DNA from: Candidatus Moraniibacteriota bacterium
Lineage (GTDB): Bacteria > Patescibacteriota > Minisyncoccia > Moranbacterales > DUUL01
DNA: 5,519 bases
Direction of reading: 5' to 3'
Assembly (NCBI GenBank): GCA_018399935.1
Contig: JAGYNP010000063.1
Location: 1 to 5,519 of the forward strand
Shown here piece by piece: positions 1 through 5,519 of this stretch. Below the pieces are notes generated by a model. That model made no database searches and had not been told where the DNA came from. It saw nothing but the letters and a program-made list of their open reading frames with translations. Each line of letters starts with the position of its first letter. Position 1 is the stretch's first letter. The translations under genes were made by a program, and so were the position numbers.

Positions 1-747
1 GTTGTAATTACTCACAAGGGAGTGGATTTGAGAGATTTTTCTTTTATTTGGTTATCTTCTTCTTGGCTTTCTAGGGACTTAGCCTATGCTGTTAAGTTGT
101 ATTTAGAAAAATCAAAAATACCTCACACTTATGTAGAAAAGGGAACTTCTAAAATAACTGATCATATGCTTTTTTCTTTAAATAAAATTAAAACACCAGA
201 TACATTATTTTTTGGAAGTAAGGAAGTTAAAAAAAAATTAAAACAAATTAAAAATTTTTGTGGATATCCACTGGTAATAAAAGACACCAAGGGTTCTCGA
301 GGAGCTTATTCTATTTTAGTTAACACAAGTAATGAATTAATTGAAAAATTAAATGAGTTGCCTAGATATAAAAAATATTTATTTCAAAAATTTATTCCTA
401 ACAATTATGATTGGGGGATTTTAGTTGCTAATGGAAAAGTGGTTTCTGGCGAAAAAAGCTATCCTTGTTTGGGAGAATTTAGAAATAATACTTGCAATGG
501 AGCTAGAGAAGTTTTTGTAGATTCAAAAAAAATTCCAATACAAATAAAAAAAATGGCATTAAAGGCTAGTAGCGCTTTGGGTTTATCTTGGTCAAGATCG
601 GATATAATCATTGATAGAAATACTAAGCTACCCTATCTTATGGAGATTAATAGATTGCCGGGAATTACTCCGAGAACAAGTGAAGCTGAAGGCGTTTTTA
701 AATTTTTATCTTCCCAGATAGATTATTTGATGGAAAAAGCTAAATAA
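1..747 (+). CDS. RimK-like ATP-grasp ligase, 5'-truncated by the window edge
   Basis: This is the C-terminal 248 residues of an ATP-grasp protein, numbered here from the codon at base 1. The frame is open to base 1. The residues before the GTG at base 22 (VVITHKG) read naturally into the next strand, and that GTG has no properly spaced ribosome binding site, so I take the start to be upstream. A pre-ATP-grasp region (SRDLAYAVKLYL, about 23-35) is followed by the ATP-grasp core: the nucleotide-binding lysine segment YPLVIKDTKGSRG (about 89-101, with K94 and the small Gly-Ser loop), the FQKFIPN strand (128-134), an EFRNN...NGARE segment (159-170) and the metal-binding end, with D201 in SDIIID and E215/N217 in MEINRLPG. 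Such enzymes use ATP to join a carboxylate to an amine or thiol through an acyl phosphate. The substrate cannot be read from the sequence. The usual D-x-R after the FIPN strand is D-W-G here. The family assignment is firm; RimK, glutathione-synthase-like or peptide-ligase function is open. Confidence 0.88.
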   Translation, partial: VVITHKGVDLRDFSFIWLSSSWLSRDLAYAVKLYLEKSKIPHTYVEKGTSKITDHMLFSLNKIKTPDTLFFGSKEVKKKLKQIKNFCGYPLVIKDTKGSRGAYSILVNTSNELIEKLNELPRYKKYLFQKFIPNNYDWGILVANGKVVSGEKSYPCLGEFRNNTCNGAREVFVDSKKIPIQIKKMALKASSALGLSWSRSDIIIDRNTKLPYLMEINRLPGITPRTSEAEGVFKFLSSQIDYLMEKAK

Positions 748-895
748 AATTTTTAAAGTAATGTTTTTAAATAGTTAGTAATTATTGAATTATGGAAAAT
801 TTTAAATAATATAAAGAAAATAAATTAATGAAAAATGTAGTTAAAATTTTTAAAATTTAAATAAAGTGTTTAGTTGAAAATAATGTAAATAGATT

Positions 896-926
896 AAAAC
901 CTCTAGAATTTTTATCTAGAGGTTTT
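896..926. terminator. Bidirectional intrinsic terminator between convergent genes
   Basis: A perfect 12-bp stem (896-907 with 915-926, core CCTCTAGA/TCTAGAGG) closes a 7-base loop, ATTTTTA. On the + strand the stem ends in a run of five T (923-927); on the - strand the descending arm ends in TTTT. It lies about 150 bases after the ATP-grasp stop and 12 bases beyond the stop of the minus-strand gene, which is where a shared terminator for two converging transcripts should be. The short T-tracts mean efficiency may differ between the two directions. Confidence 0.8.
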
Positions 927-938
927 TGAATTGGACTA

Positions 939-1304
939 TTAAAGGAAAGAAAGTTTTTCTTTCTTTTTTTCTAATATATCACCTATTTCTTTTCTTGATA
1001 AAGAAGACAGTTTGTTATTTTCAAAAAAATTTCTTTCAAAAAATTTCTTGATTTCTTCTAAAATTTCTTGATTTCTTTCTAACTCTTTTTTATTTTCAGG
1101 ATTGTTATTGGGATATTCTTCCAGAAAGAATCTAATTTTTTCTTGAAATATAATTTCTTTATTGCCTGAGTCTTCCCACCACCTTTTAATTTCTTTTTTA
1201 ATTTCTCTAATTTCAATTTTTTGTTTAATCTTATGTTTCAAAAACAAAAAAATCAAAAAAATTAAACTCAAAAAGAGAAAGTCTTTCAAAAAATTATTTT
1301 CCAC
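939..1304 (-). CDS. Small membrane-anchored, charged helical protein of unknown function
   Basis: I do not recognise this 121-residue protein. It opens with one hydrophobic segment (about residues 9-22, rich in Leu, Phe and Ile) followed at once by a basic stretch (KHKIKQK, 23-29). By the positive-inside rule this puts the long C-terminal part in the cytoplasm. The rest is Lys/Glu-rich and predicted helical, possibly coiled coil, with a WW pair at 42-43, a Pro/Asn break at 65-69 (PNNNP) and a closing segment LSRKEIGDIL (102-111). The start is GTG at 1304, chosen because a perfect AGGAGG (1312-1317) sits 7 bases upstream; a candidate promoter lies upstream as well. These signals and the terminator just past the stop argue for a real gene. 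It is divergent from argS. The layout (single TM, charged helices, a small C-terminal motif) loosely recalls DUF4381-type anchors, but that is a weak impression only. Composition is A/T-driven (Lys, Glu, Phe, Ile, Asn). Confidence 0.75.
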   Translation of the reverse strand: MENNFLKDFLFLSLIFLIFLFLKHKIKQKIEIREIKKEIKRWWEDSGNKEIIFQEKIRFFLEEYPNNNPENKKELERNQEILEEIKKFFERNFFENNKLSSLSRKEIGDILEKKKEKLSFL

Positions 1305-1311
1305 CTTGTTT

Positions 1312-1317
1312 CCTCCT
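1312..1317 (-). promoter_or_regulatory. Perfect Shine-Dalgarno site of the minus-strand gene
   Basis: Read on the minus strand this is AGGAGG, within CAGAGGAGGAAACAAG, followed after 7 bases by the GTG start at 1304. It decides the start codon and is the only strong Shine-Dalgarno site in front of any gene start visible in this window. Confidence 0.8.
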
Positions 1318-1355
1318 CTGTTGTGATTTAGATACTATTTGTAAAAACAAAAAAA

Positions 1356-1384
1356 ATATTAGCATAGAATGAGTTTTAAATCAA
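1356..1384 (-). promoter_or_regulatory. Candidate sigma70-type promoter for the minus-strand gene
   Basis: Read on the minus strand: -35 TTGATT (1384-1379), a 17-base spacer, then -10 TAATAT (1361-1356) preceded by TGC, that is an extended -10 (TGn). The expected transcription start is near 1349, giving a leader of about 45 bases that contains the AGGAGG site. The match is good in layout, but AT-rich DNA produces such matches by chance, hence moderate confidence. Confidence 0.5.
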
Positions 1385-1429
1385 GATTTAAATAGTAACT
1401 ATTAATTATTATTCTTGATTTCTTGATTT
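1378..1429. repeat. Inverted repeat spanning the divergent promoters, with a central palindrome
   Basis: AAATCAAGA (1378-1386) is the exact reverse complement of TCTTGATTT (1413-1421), and a second direct copy of TCTTGATTT follows at 1421-1429. Between the arms lies a short palindrome, AATAGT-A-ACTATT (1391-1403). The left arm contains the -35 box of the minus-strand promoter and the 1413-1421 arm contains the -35 box of the plus-strand promoter. The arrangement could be an operator bound by a dimeric regulator, or simply two copies of the same favoured -35 sequence facing opposite ways. No regulator gene is visible in the window. Confidence 0.5.
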
Positions 1430-1442
1430 ATTGAAGTATAAT
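1415..1442 (+). promoter_or_regulatory. Candidate sigma70-type promoter for argS
   Basis: A perfect -10 hexamer TATAAT (1437-1442) lies 16 bases after a -35-like TTGATT (1415-1420). The predicted start, near 1449, leaves an argS leader of about 67 bases. It is the only exact TATAAT I noticed in the spacer upstream of argS and is correctly oriented. Confidence 0.6.
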
Positions 1443-1473
1443 AAAGAGGTAAATTTTAAGTCTAGTTAAATAG

Positions 1474-1495
1474 TGTTTCAAATTTTTTTGAAACA
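1474..1495 (+). promoter_or_regulatory. Stem-loop in the argS leader
   Basis: TGTTTCAAA (1474-1482) pairs perfectly with TTTGAAACA (1487-1495) around a TTTT loop, giving a 9-bp stem ending 20 bases before the argS ATG. No T-tract follows its descending arm, so it is not a classic intrinsic terminator. It could modulate translation or mRNA stability, or stop transcription weakly. There is no sign of a T-box (no specifier-loop or antiterminator consensus in the short leader). The role is inference. Confidence 0.4.
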
Positions 1496-1515
1496 ATTTA
1501 GCCGATTAGAAAAAA

Positions 1516-3258
1516 ATGAAAGAAGTAATCAGAAAGGCAATTCTGGAGGTTGTTGATACAAATTGGAAGAATTGTGGTTTAAAAATCAAAGATATTGAAA
1601 TAAATCAAGCTCCAGAGAAATTTGGGGATTATTCCACTAATGTGGCGATGAAATTAGCTGGAAGAATAAAGAAAAGTCCAATGGAAATTGCTGAAGTCAT
1701 TAGAAAAGATATTTCAAAAAACTCAGGATGTCTTTATCAGATTGAAAAAATGGAAGTAGCTCAACCAGGATTTATTAATTTCTATTTTGGACAAAAAGCT
1801 TATCAAGAAACTTTAAAGAAAATCCAAAAGCAGGCTAGTAAATATGGTTTTTCTGATTTAGGTCAAGGAAAAAAGGTAATGGTGGAATTTGGTCAACCTA
1901 ATACTCATAAAGCTATTACGGTGGGACATTTAAAAAGTGCTGTTTCTGGTTTGTCAGTAGTTAAACTGTTTGAAGCTTTGGGTTATGAAGTTATAAAGGC
2001 TAATTATTTCGGAGATGTTGGTATGCATGTGGCTAAATCTACTTGGGGGATGCAACAAGAAAAATTACCAAAAGATTTTGAAAATTGGAGTAACGATGAA
2101 AAAATGAAGTTAGTTAATGAGGTTTATGTAAAAGCTTCATTAGCTTTTAAGGACAACTTTAAAGTAGAAAAAGAAATTAGAGTTGTTAATAAGGATATTT
2201 ATAACAAGGTTGATAATAAAAATTATCAGTGGTATCAGAAAATTAGAGATTGGAGTATTGAGCATCAAAATGCAGTTTTTGCTCAATTAGGGATTGAATA
2301 TGATCGACAATATCCAGAAAGTGAGATTTACAAAGAGGCTCTTGAAATAGTTGAAAAAAATAAAGGAAAAATTTTCAAGGAAAGCCAAGGAGCGATTATT
2401 TATGATGGTGAAAAGGAAGGTTTAAATAATTGGGTTTTATTAACAAAAGAAGGAGTGCCAACTTATTCGGCCAAAGATTTGGCTTTAGCTCACAAAAAGT
2501 TTTCTGAGTATAATTTGGATTTAGCAATAGTAACAACTTCAGTAGAGCAGAATGATTATTTTAAAGCTATTATTAAAATTTTAGGTAAAATTAATAAAAA
2601 ATTTGAAGGTAAATATAAGCATATTCCTTTTGGTTGGCTTTTGATAGAAGGTAAAAAAACTAGTTCTAGAATGGGTAAGACTGTTAAATGTGTGGACATT
2701 ATCAAAGAAGCTCAAGAATTGGCTGAAGAAAAAATTGCAATAAATAAAAATTATTCTTTGAAACAAAAAAGGGAAATTATTAATAGAGTCTCTTTGGCGG
2801 GTTTAAAATTTTTAATTCTTTCTCATGAATTTCATAAAAATATTAATTATAATTCAGGCGATTTTATTAAATTGAATGGTTTTTCGGGTCCTTTTATTTT
2901 ATATTCGTATGTTAGAATTAAATCTATTATAGAAAAAAATGGACAGGATTTTTTTTGGAAAGATTTAAATTTTACGAAAATTAAATTTGAAAAAAAAGAA
3001 GAACGACAATTGATTAATGCTTTAGTAATTTATCCAGATGTGGTTTTGAGAGCTGGTCAAGAGATTAGCCCTCATCTTGTGTGTAATTATCTTTATGAAA
3101 TAGCTCAGAAATTTAATTGTTTTTATGAAAATTGTTCTATTCAGAAAGCTGAAAGTGAAAACAAAAAAAACGCTCGATTAGCTTTGATAATGGGAACTAG
3201 TCAGATTTTGAAAAATGGATTAAGTTTACTTGGAATAGAGACTTTGGAAAAAATGTGA
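1516..3258 (+). CDS. argS: Arginyl-tRNA synthetase (class I)
   Basis: This cytoplasmic enzyme charges tRNA-Arg with arginine using ATP. The protein is complete at 580 residues, normal for the family. The N-terminal tRNA-binding domain (about 1-90) carries the typical FGDYSTNVAMKLA (36-48). The Rossmann catalytic core (about 118-390) has QPNTHKAITVGHL (127-139), the arginine-pocket segment PTYSAKDLALA (315-325, with Y317 and D321), SVEQNDYFK (342-350) and the second signature at 381-388. The DALR anticodon-binding domain fills the C-terminus (from about 455, FSGPFILYSYVRIKSI, to LLGIETLEKM). Both signatures deviate: the first His of HIGH is Thr (T135-V-G-H138) and KMSSR is KTSSR (K381-T382-S-S-R385). 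T/HxGH is accepted across the nucleotidyltransferase superfamily and all surrounding motifs are intact, so I expect an active enzyme. The ATG is supported by the family-like start MKEVIRKAI; no Shine-Dalgarno precedes it. It is divergent from the small membrane-protein gene. Confidence 0.97.
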   Translation: MKEVIRKAILEVVDTNWKNCGLKIKDIEINQAPEKFGDYSTNVAMKLAGRIKKSPMEIAEVIRKDISKNSGCLYQIEKMEVAQPGFINFYFGQKAYQETLKKIQKQASKYGFSDLGQGKKVMVEFGQPNTHKAITVGHLKSAVSGLSVVKLFEALGYEVIKANYFGDVGMHVAKSTWGMQQEKLPKDFENWSNDEKMKLVNEVYVKASLAFKDNFKVEKEIRVVNKDIYNKVDNKNYQWYQKIRDWSIEHQNAVFAQLGIEYDRQYPESEIYKEALEIVEKNKGKIFKESQGAIIYDGEKEGLNNWVLLTKEGVPTYSAKDLALAHKKFSEYNLDLAIVTTSVEQNDYFKAIIKILGKINKKFEGKYKHIPFGWLLIEGKKTSSRMGKTVKCVDIIKEAQELAEEKIAINKNYSLKQKREIINRVSLAGLKFLILSHEFHKNINYNSGDFIKLNGFSGPFILYSYVRIKSIIEKNGQDFFWKDLNFTKIKFEKKEERQLINALVIYPDVVLRAGQEISPHLVCNYLYEIAQKFNCFYENCSIQKAESENKKNARLALIMGTSQILKNGLSLLGIETLEKM

Positions 3259-3310
3259 GAATTTTTAATTTGAAATTTTTATTGAGGTGTCTAAATTTCA
3301 AAAGTTAGAA

Positions 3311-3342
3311 TGTCTGGATCTCGGATCAAGTTCGGAATGACA
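3311..3342. repeat. GC-richer intergenic dyad element, dispersed-repeat-like
   Basis: TGTC (3311-3314) and GACA (3339-3342) are reverse complements and enclose an imperfect hairpin. ATCTCGGAT (3318-3326) pairs with GTTCGGAAT (3330-3338) around a CAA loop, with three G-T wobbles, one C/A mismatch and a 3-base bulge (3315-3317). About half the bases are G or C, in a spacer otherwise made almost wholly of A and T. The form (CTGGATC...GATCAAG...GGAATGACA) resembles the small palindromic intergenic repeats of many bacterial genomes whose arms read like GTCATTCC...GGATCCAG. Only one copy lies in this window, so repeat status is inferred. No T-tract follows, so it is not an obvious terminator. Confidence 0.45.
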
Positions 3343-3403
3343 TAAGTAAAAATAATTAAAACAAAAAAATTAAAATAAAAAATTTAATAATTTTTTAAAA
3401 TCT

Positions 3404-5275
3404 ATGTTTAAAAAGATTTGGTGGAGTTTCGTTATTTTAGGAAGTTTGATTTTGGCTGTTCCGGTATCGGCTTTGGAAAATCGAGGGGCTTTTGTGATAA
3501 CTGATTTTAAAGTTGATATTTTAGTTAAAAAAGACGCGACCTTGGAGGTTGAGGAGATAATAGCTGTTAATTTTAGCGAAAAAAGGCATGGAATTTTTAG
3601 AAATATTCCAGTTAAATACGAGAACGATAACGGCTTTAAATACAATATGAATTTAAAAGTTTTATCGGTTCAAAATGAGAAGGGAAGAGCAGTTCCTTAC
3701 AAAATTAGCAGTTCTGGAAATGATAAGGTTTTAAAAATCGGGGATCCTGATTTGGAAATAATCGGGGATCAAAAATATTTTATTGAATACGAAATCGAAA
3801 GAGGAGTTAGATATTTCGAGGATCACGATGAAATTTATTGGAATCCAGTTGGCACTGGTTGGCCAACGACAATCAATAAGGCCTCGACAGTGGTTGCTTT
3901 TGAGCCTGGAATGAAGTATCTTGAAAACAGCGGAGTTTGTTTTACGGGTGAATTTGGGTCTAAAGAAAAAAACTGTTTAGTTAACGAAAAAGAAAAAGAA
4001 GTTTTTTTTGTAGCTACAAAAAAGTTGAATAGTCATCAAGGCTTAACTGTGGCAGTTCATTTACCCAAAGGAGAGATTTATGAGCCGACTAGAAAGGAAT
4101 ATATATTGATGTTTTTAGCGGATAATTGGGGTTTTGGATTGCCGGTGGGAGTGTTTGTTTTGATGTATGTTGTTTGGTGGAGAAAAGGAAAGGAGATCGA
4201 TTTGAATAAAACCACTATCGCTCATTATGAAGCCCCGAATAATTTAACTCCAGGGGAAGTCGGATATTTATTAAAGGAAAAGTATTCAGCTAAATTTGTG
4301 ACGGCGGATATTATTAATTTAGCGGTTAAGGGATATTTGGATATTCATGAGACAGAAAAAACTCGTAGCAGTATGGTTAAAATTTTTCGTTTAATTTTGA
4401 TAATACCTTTTGGACTAATCCTGTTTAGTGTATTGGTTGTTTTTTTGAGTTCACGGGATGTCGATATGATTGGAATTTTATTTTTTATTCCAATCCCTAT
4501 AGTTTTTATTTGGAAGGTCGTCAAATTTTCAAAGAAAAAGAAAGATGAGTTTGAGTATGAATTAAAAAACAAGAAAGATTGGAGTGAGACCCAGGACTTA
4601 ACAGGACATGAAAAAGAATTATTAAAAGGATTATTCGGTTCTAAAAAATTGGGCAAAATTAAATTGGCGGATAAAAAGAATAGTTTTTATAAAAATGTTC
4701 AATTAGCTGGTGAAAAAATAAAAGATAAACTTAACACTAAAGGTTTTTTTGAAACTAAGTTAGTGAATAAAGGAGGGTTTTATTTTGTTACTGGGATGGC
4801 GGTTTTTTTCGGAGTAATTCTTCTCGGAGGTTTTGGGGATAGACTGGACTTAGTTTTTGGTTCAATTTTATCTTTACCGATAGTAATTTTATTTGGAGTG
4901 TTTATGTCCAAAAAAACCCAAAAAGGAGCGGAGGTTTATTGGGAGATTCAGGGATATAAACATTATATTGATGTAGCCGAGAAGTATCGAGCTGAGTTTA
5001 ATGCCAAGGAGAATATTTTTGAAAAAAATTTGCCTTACGCCATGATTTTCGGAAATATTGATAAATGGGCCAAGGCTTTTGAGGGAATTGCTAAAGAACA
5101 ACCAAATTGGTATCATTCTAGTTCAGCTAACTCTTTTAGCCCTGTTTTTTTTGCTAGCACGATTAATTCAGGTCTTACTTCCGCAACTCAAGCGGCTTCA
5201 GTTTCCCCCGGTTCATCTTCTTCGGGCGGTTCCTCTGGCGGAGGCGGAGGCGGTGGAGGCGGTGGAAGTTGGTAA
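3404..5275 (+). CDS. DUF2207 family membrane protein with polyglycine-Ser-Trp tail
   Basis: This 623-residue DUF2207 protein belongs to a widespread family of unknown biochemical function. A signal peptide or anchor (about 1-23, likely cleavage after VSA at 21-23) leads into a large extracytoplasmic beta-rich domain (about 24-240). That domain includes the family-typical KRHGIFRNIPVKY (60-72) and EIYWNPVGTGWP (143-154), plus two cysteines (C179, C191) that could pair. A transmembrane helix (about 242-258) precedes a cytoplasmic part with LTPGEVGYLLK (281-291) and DIINLAVKGYLDI (302-314), which looks like a small helical or winged-helix module. Two helices follow (about 326-348 and 353-372), then a second cytoplasmic part (HEKELLKGLFG, 402-412) and two more helices (about 457-476 and 480-500). 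The C-terminus is Ser-rich and ends in ten glycines then Ser-Trp. The ATG is fixed by the signal peptide; no Shine-Dalgarno precedes it. It lies 145 bases after argS and 104 before tyrS, same strand, so co-transcription is possible. Confidence 0.93.
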   Translation: MFKKIWWSFVILGSLILAVPVSALENRGAFVITDFKVDILVKKDATLEVEEIIAVNFSEKRHGIFRNIPVKYENDNGFKYNMNLKVLSVQNEKGRAVPYKISSSGNDKVLKIGDPDLEIIGDQKYFIEYEIERGVRYFEDHDEIYWNPVGTGWPTTINKASTVVAFEPGMKYLENSGVCFTGEFGSKEKNCLVNEKEKEVFFVATKKLNSHQGLTVAVHLPKGEIYEPTRKEYILMFLADNWGFGLPVGVFVLMYVVWWRKGKEIDLNKTTIAHYEAPNNLTPGEVGYLLKEKYSAKFVTADIINLAVKGYLDIHETEKTRSSMVKIFRLILIIPFGLILFSVLVVFLSSRDVDMIGILFFIPIPIVFIWKVVKFSKKKKDEFEYELKNKKDWSETQDLTGHEKELLKGLFGSKKLGKIKLADKKNSFYKNVQLAGEKIKDKLNTKGFFETKLVNKGGFYFVTGMAVFFGVILLGGFGDRLDLVFGSILSLPIVILFGVFMSKKTQKGAEVYWEIQGYKHYIDVAEKYRAEFNAKENIFEKNLPYAMIFGNIDKWAKAFEGIAKEQPNWYHSSSANSFSPVFFASTINSGLTSATQAASVSPGSSSSGGSSGGGGGGGGGGSW

Positions 5276-5379
5276 CTTAGATTTTTCACTAAAACTGAGG
5301 ACTGATACAAAATTTTACAATTTAATTCAAAGTAGTAGAATTTTTAAAATAATATTTAGAAATTAAATCGAAAATCTTT

Positions 5380-5519
5380 ATGAGTACAATTATAACTGAT
5401 GAAAAACAAGTAGAACAAGTTTTGAATCGAGGAGTGGAACAGATTTTAAATGACAAGAAAAAGCTTAAAGAATTGTTGATGTCTGGAAAGAAAATAAAAC
5501 TTTATTGCGGTTATGATCC
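5380..5519 (+). CDS. tyrS: Tyrosyl-tRNA synthetase, N-terminal fragment cut by the window end
   Basis: Forty-six complete codons plus two bases are visible from the ATG at 5380. The fragment shows the TyrRS opening: an N-terminal helix with NRGVEQIL (16-23), then SGKKIKLYCGYDP (35-47). The last segment matches the first strand of the TyrRS Rossmann fold. In the Geobacillus enzyme the equivalent Tyr-Cys-Gly-Phe-Asp contacts the tyrosyl-adenylate, and the HIGH motif follows shortly after, here outside the window. The enzyme charges tRNA-Tyr with tyrosine in the cytoplasm. No Shine-Dalgarno precedes the ATG; the upstream AAAATCT resembles the sequence just before the DUF2207 start. Other class I synthetases are possible from such a short piece, but RGVE together with YCGYDP points to TyrRS. 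Confidence 0.88.
   Translation, partial: MSTIITDEKQVEQVLNRGVEQILNDKKKLKELLMSGKKIKLYCGYD

Noticed and set aside
22..24. GTG at base 22 as the start of the ATP-grasp gene
   Set aside because: The frame is open to base 1, the upstream residues fit the protein, and there is no spaced ribosome binding site; the start most likely lies outside the window.
829..861. Tiny reading frame starting ATG AAA AAT in the AT-rich gap after the ATP-grasp gene
   Set aside because: It has ten codons, no ribosome binding site and lysine-rich random-looking content; no support for a gene.
3736..3770. Direct repeat AATCGGGGATC (3736-3746 and 3760-3770) inside the DUF2207 gene
   Set aside because: It encodes two similar Ile-Gly-Asp turns eight codons apart; most likely a protein-level coincidence.
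4345..4656. Minus-strand frames inside argS and the DUF2207 gene, including this one
   Set aside because: They lie antisense to well-supported genes, are rich in Phe/Ser/Ile as expected from complemented AT-rich codons, and resemble no family.
5266..5286. AAGTT-GGT-AACTT stem with a following T run at the DUF2207 stop codon as a terminator
   Set aside because: The stem is only 5 bp, mostly A-T, and overlaps the coding end; too weak to call.
5326..5355. TTCAAA with 18-base spacing to TAATAT as a tyrS promoter
   Set aside because: The matches are poor and expected by chance in such AT-rich sequence; co-transcription with the upstream gene is equally possible.
5058..5366. Plus-strand 102-codon frame overlapping the end of the DUF2207 gene
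   Set aside because: It is a shadow of the DUF2207 coding sequence in another frame; its Ala/Val/Glu stretch is the polyglycine tail read out of frame.
1..5519. Recoding of TGA as glycine, as in some CPR lineages
   Set aside because: argS ends with TGA exactly at the family's C-terminus, and no gene here needs read-through of TGA.
1..5519. CRISPR array, tRNA gene, insertion sequence or defence cassette
   Set aside because: I saw no regularly spaced repeats, cloverleaf-like sequence, transposase or known defence gene on either strand.

Overview
This is an AT-rich window with short intergenic gaps. It reads in the standard bacterial code: argS ends at an in-frame TGA exactly where the family's C-terminus is expected, so TGA is not recoded here. 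The low GC, the single-copy housekeeping synthetases, the DUF2207 protein with a polyglycine-Ser-Trp tail and the style of the ATP-grasp protein together suggest a Patescibacteria/CPR-type bacterium. That placement is inference from style and family distribution, not proof.

Layout: (1) At the left edge lies the 3' part of a RimK-like ATP-grasp ligase gene on the + strand. Its reading frame is open through base 1, so its true start lies outside the window. (2) A 12-bp stem-loop at 896-926 serves as a shared terminator between this gene and a convergent minus-strand gene. (3) The minus-strand gene (939-1304) encodes a small membrane-anchored, highly charged helical protein of unknown function. 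It has a perfect AGGAGG ribosome binding site. (4) The 211-bp gap 1305-1515 is a divergent promoter region: a minus-strand extended -10 promoter and a plus-strand TATAAT promoter. Their -35 boxes form an inverted repeat around a small central palindrome. The argS leader also carries a hairpin. (5) argS (1516-3258) encodes a complete arginyl-tRNA synthetase whose two class I signature motifs are both altered (TVGH for HIGH, KTSSR for KMSSR). (6) A 145-bp gap holds one GC-richer dyad element resembling dispersed intergenic palindromes. (7) A DUF2207 membrane protein gene (3404-5275) ends in a ten-glycine run plus Ser-Trp. (8) The start of a second class I synthetase gene, almost certainly tyrS, runs off the right edge.

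How the genes work together: argS and tyrS are translation housekeeping genes, and DUF2207 sits between them on the same strand, possibly co-transcribed. The minus-strand membrane protein may share regulation with argS through the divergent promoter region. Nothing here amounts to a defence island, mobile element or CRISPR system. The most interesting points are the altered ArgRS motifs, the symmetric divergent promoter, the uncharacterised small membrane protein and the intergenic dyad. The 748-895 stretch is very AT-rich and shows nothing supportable.
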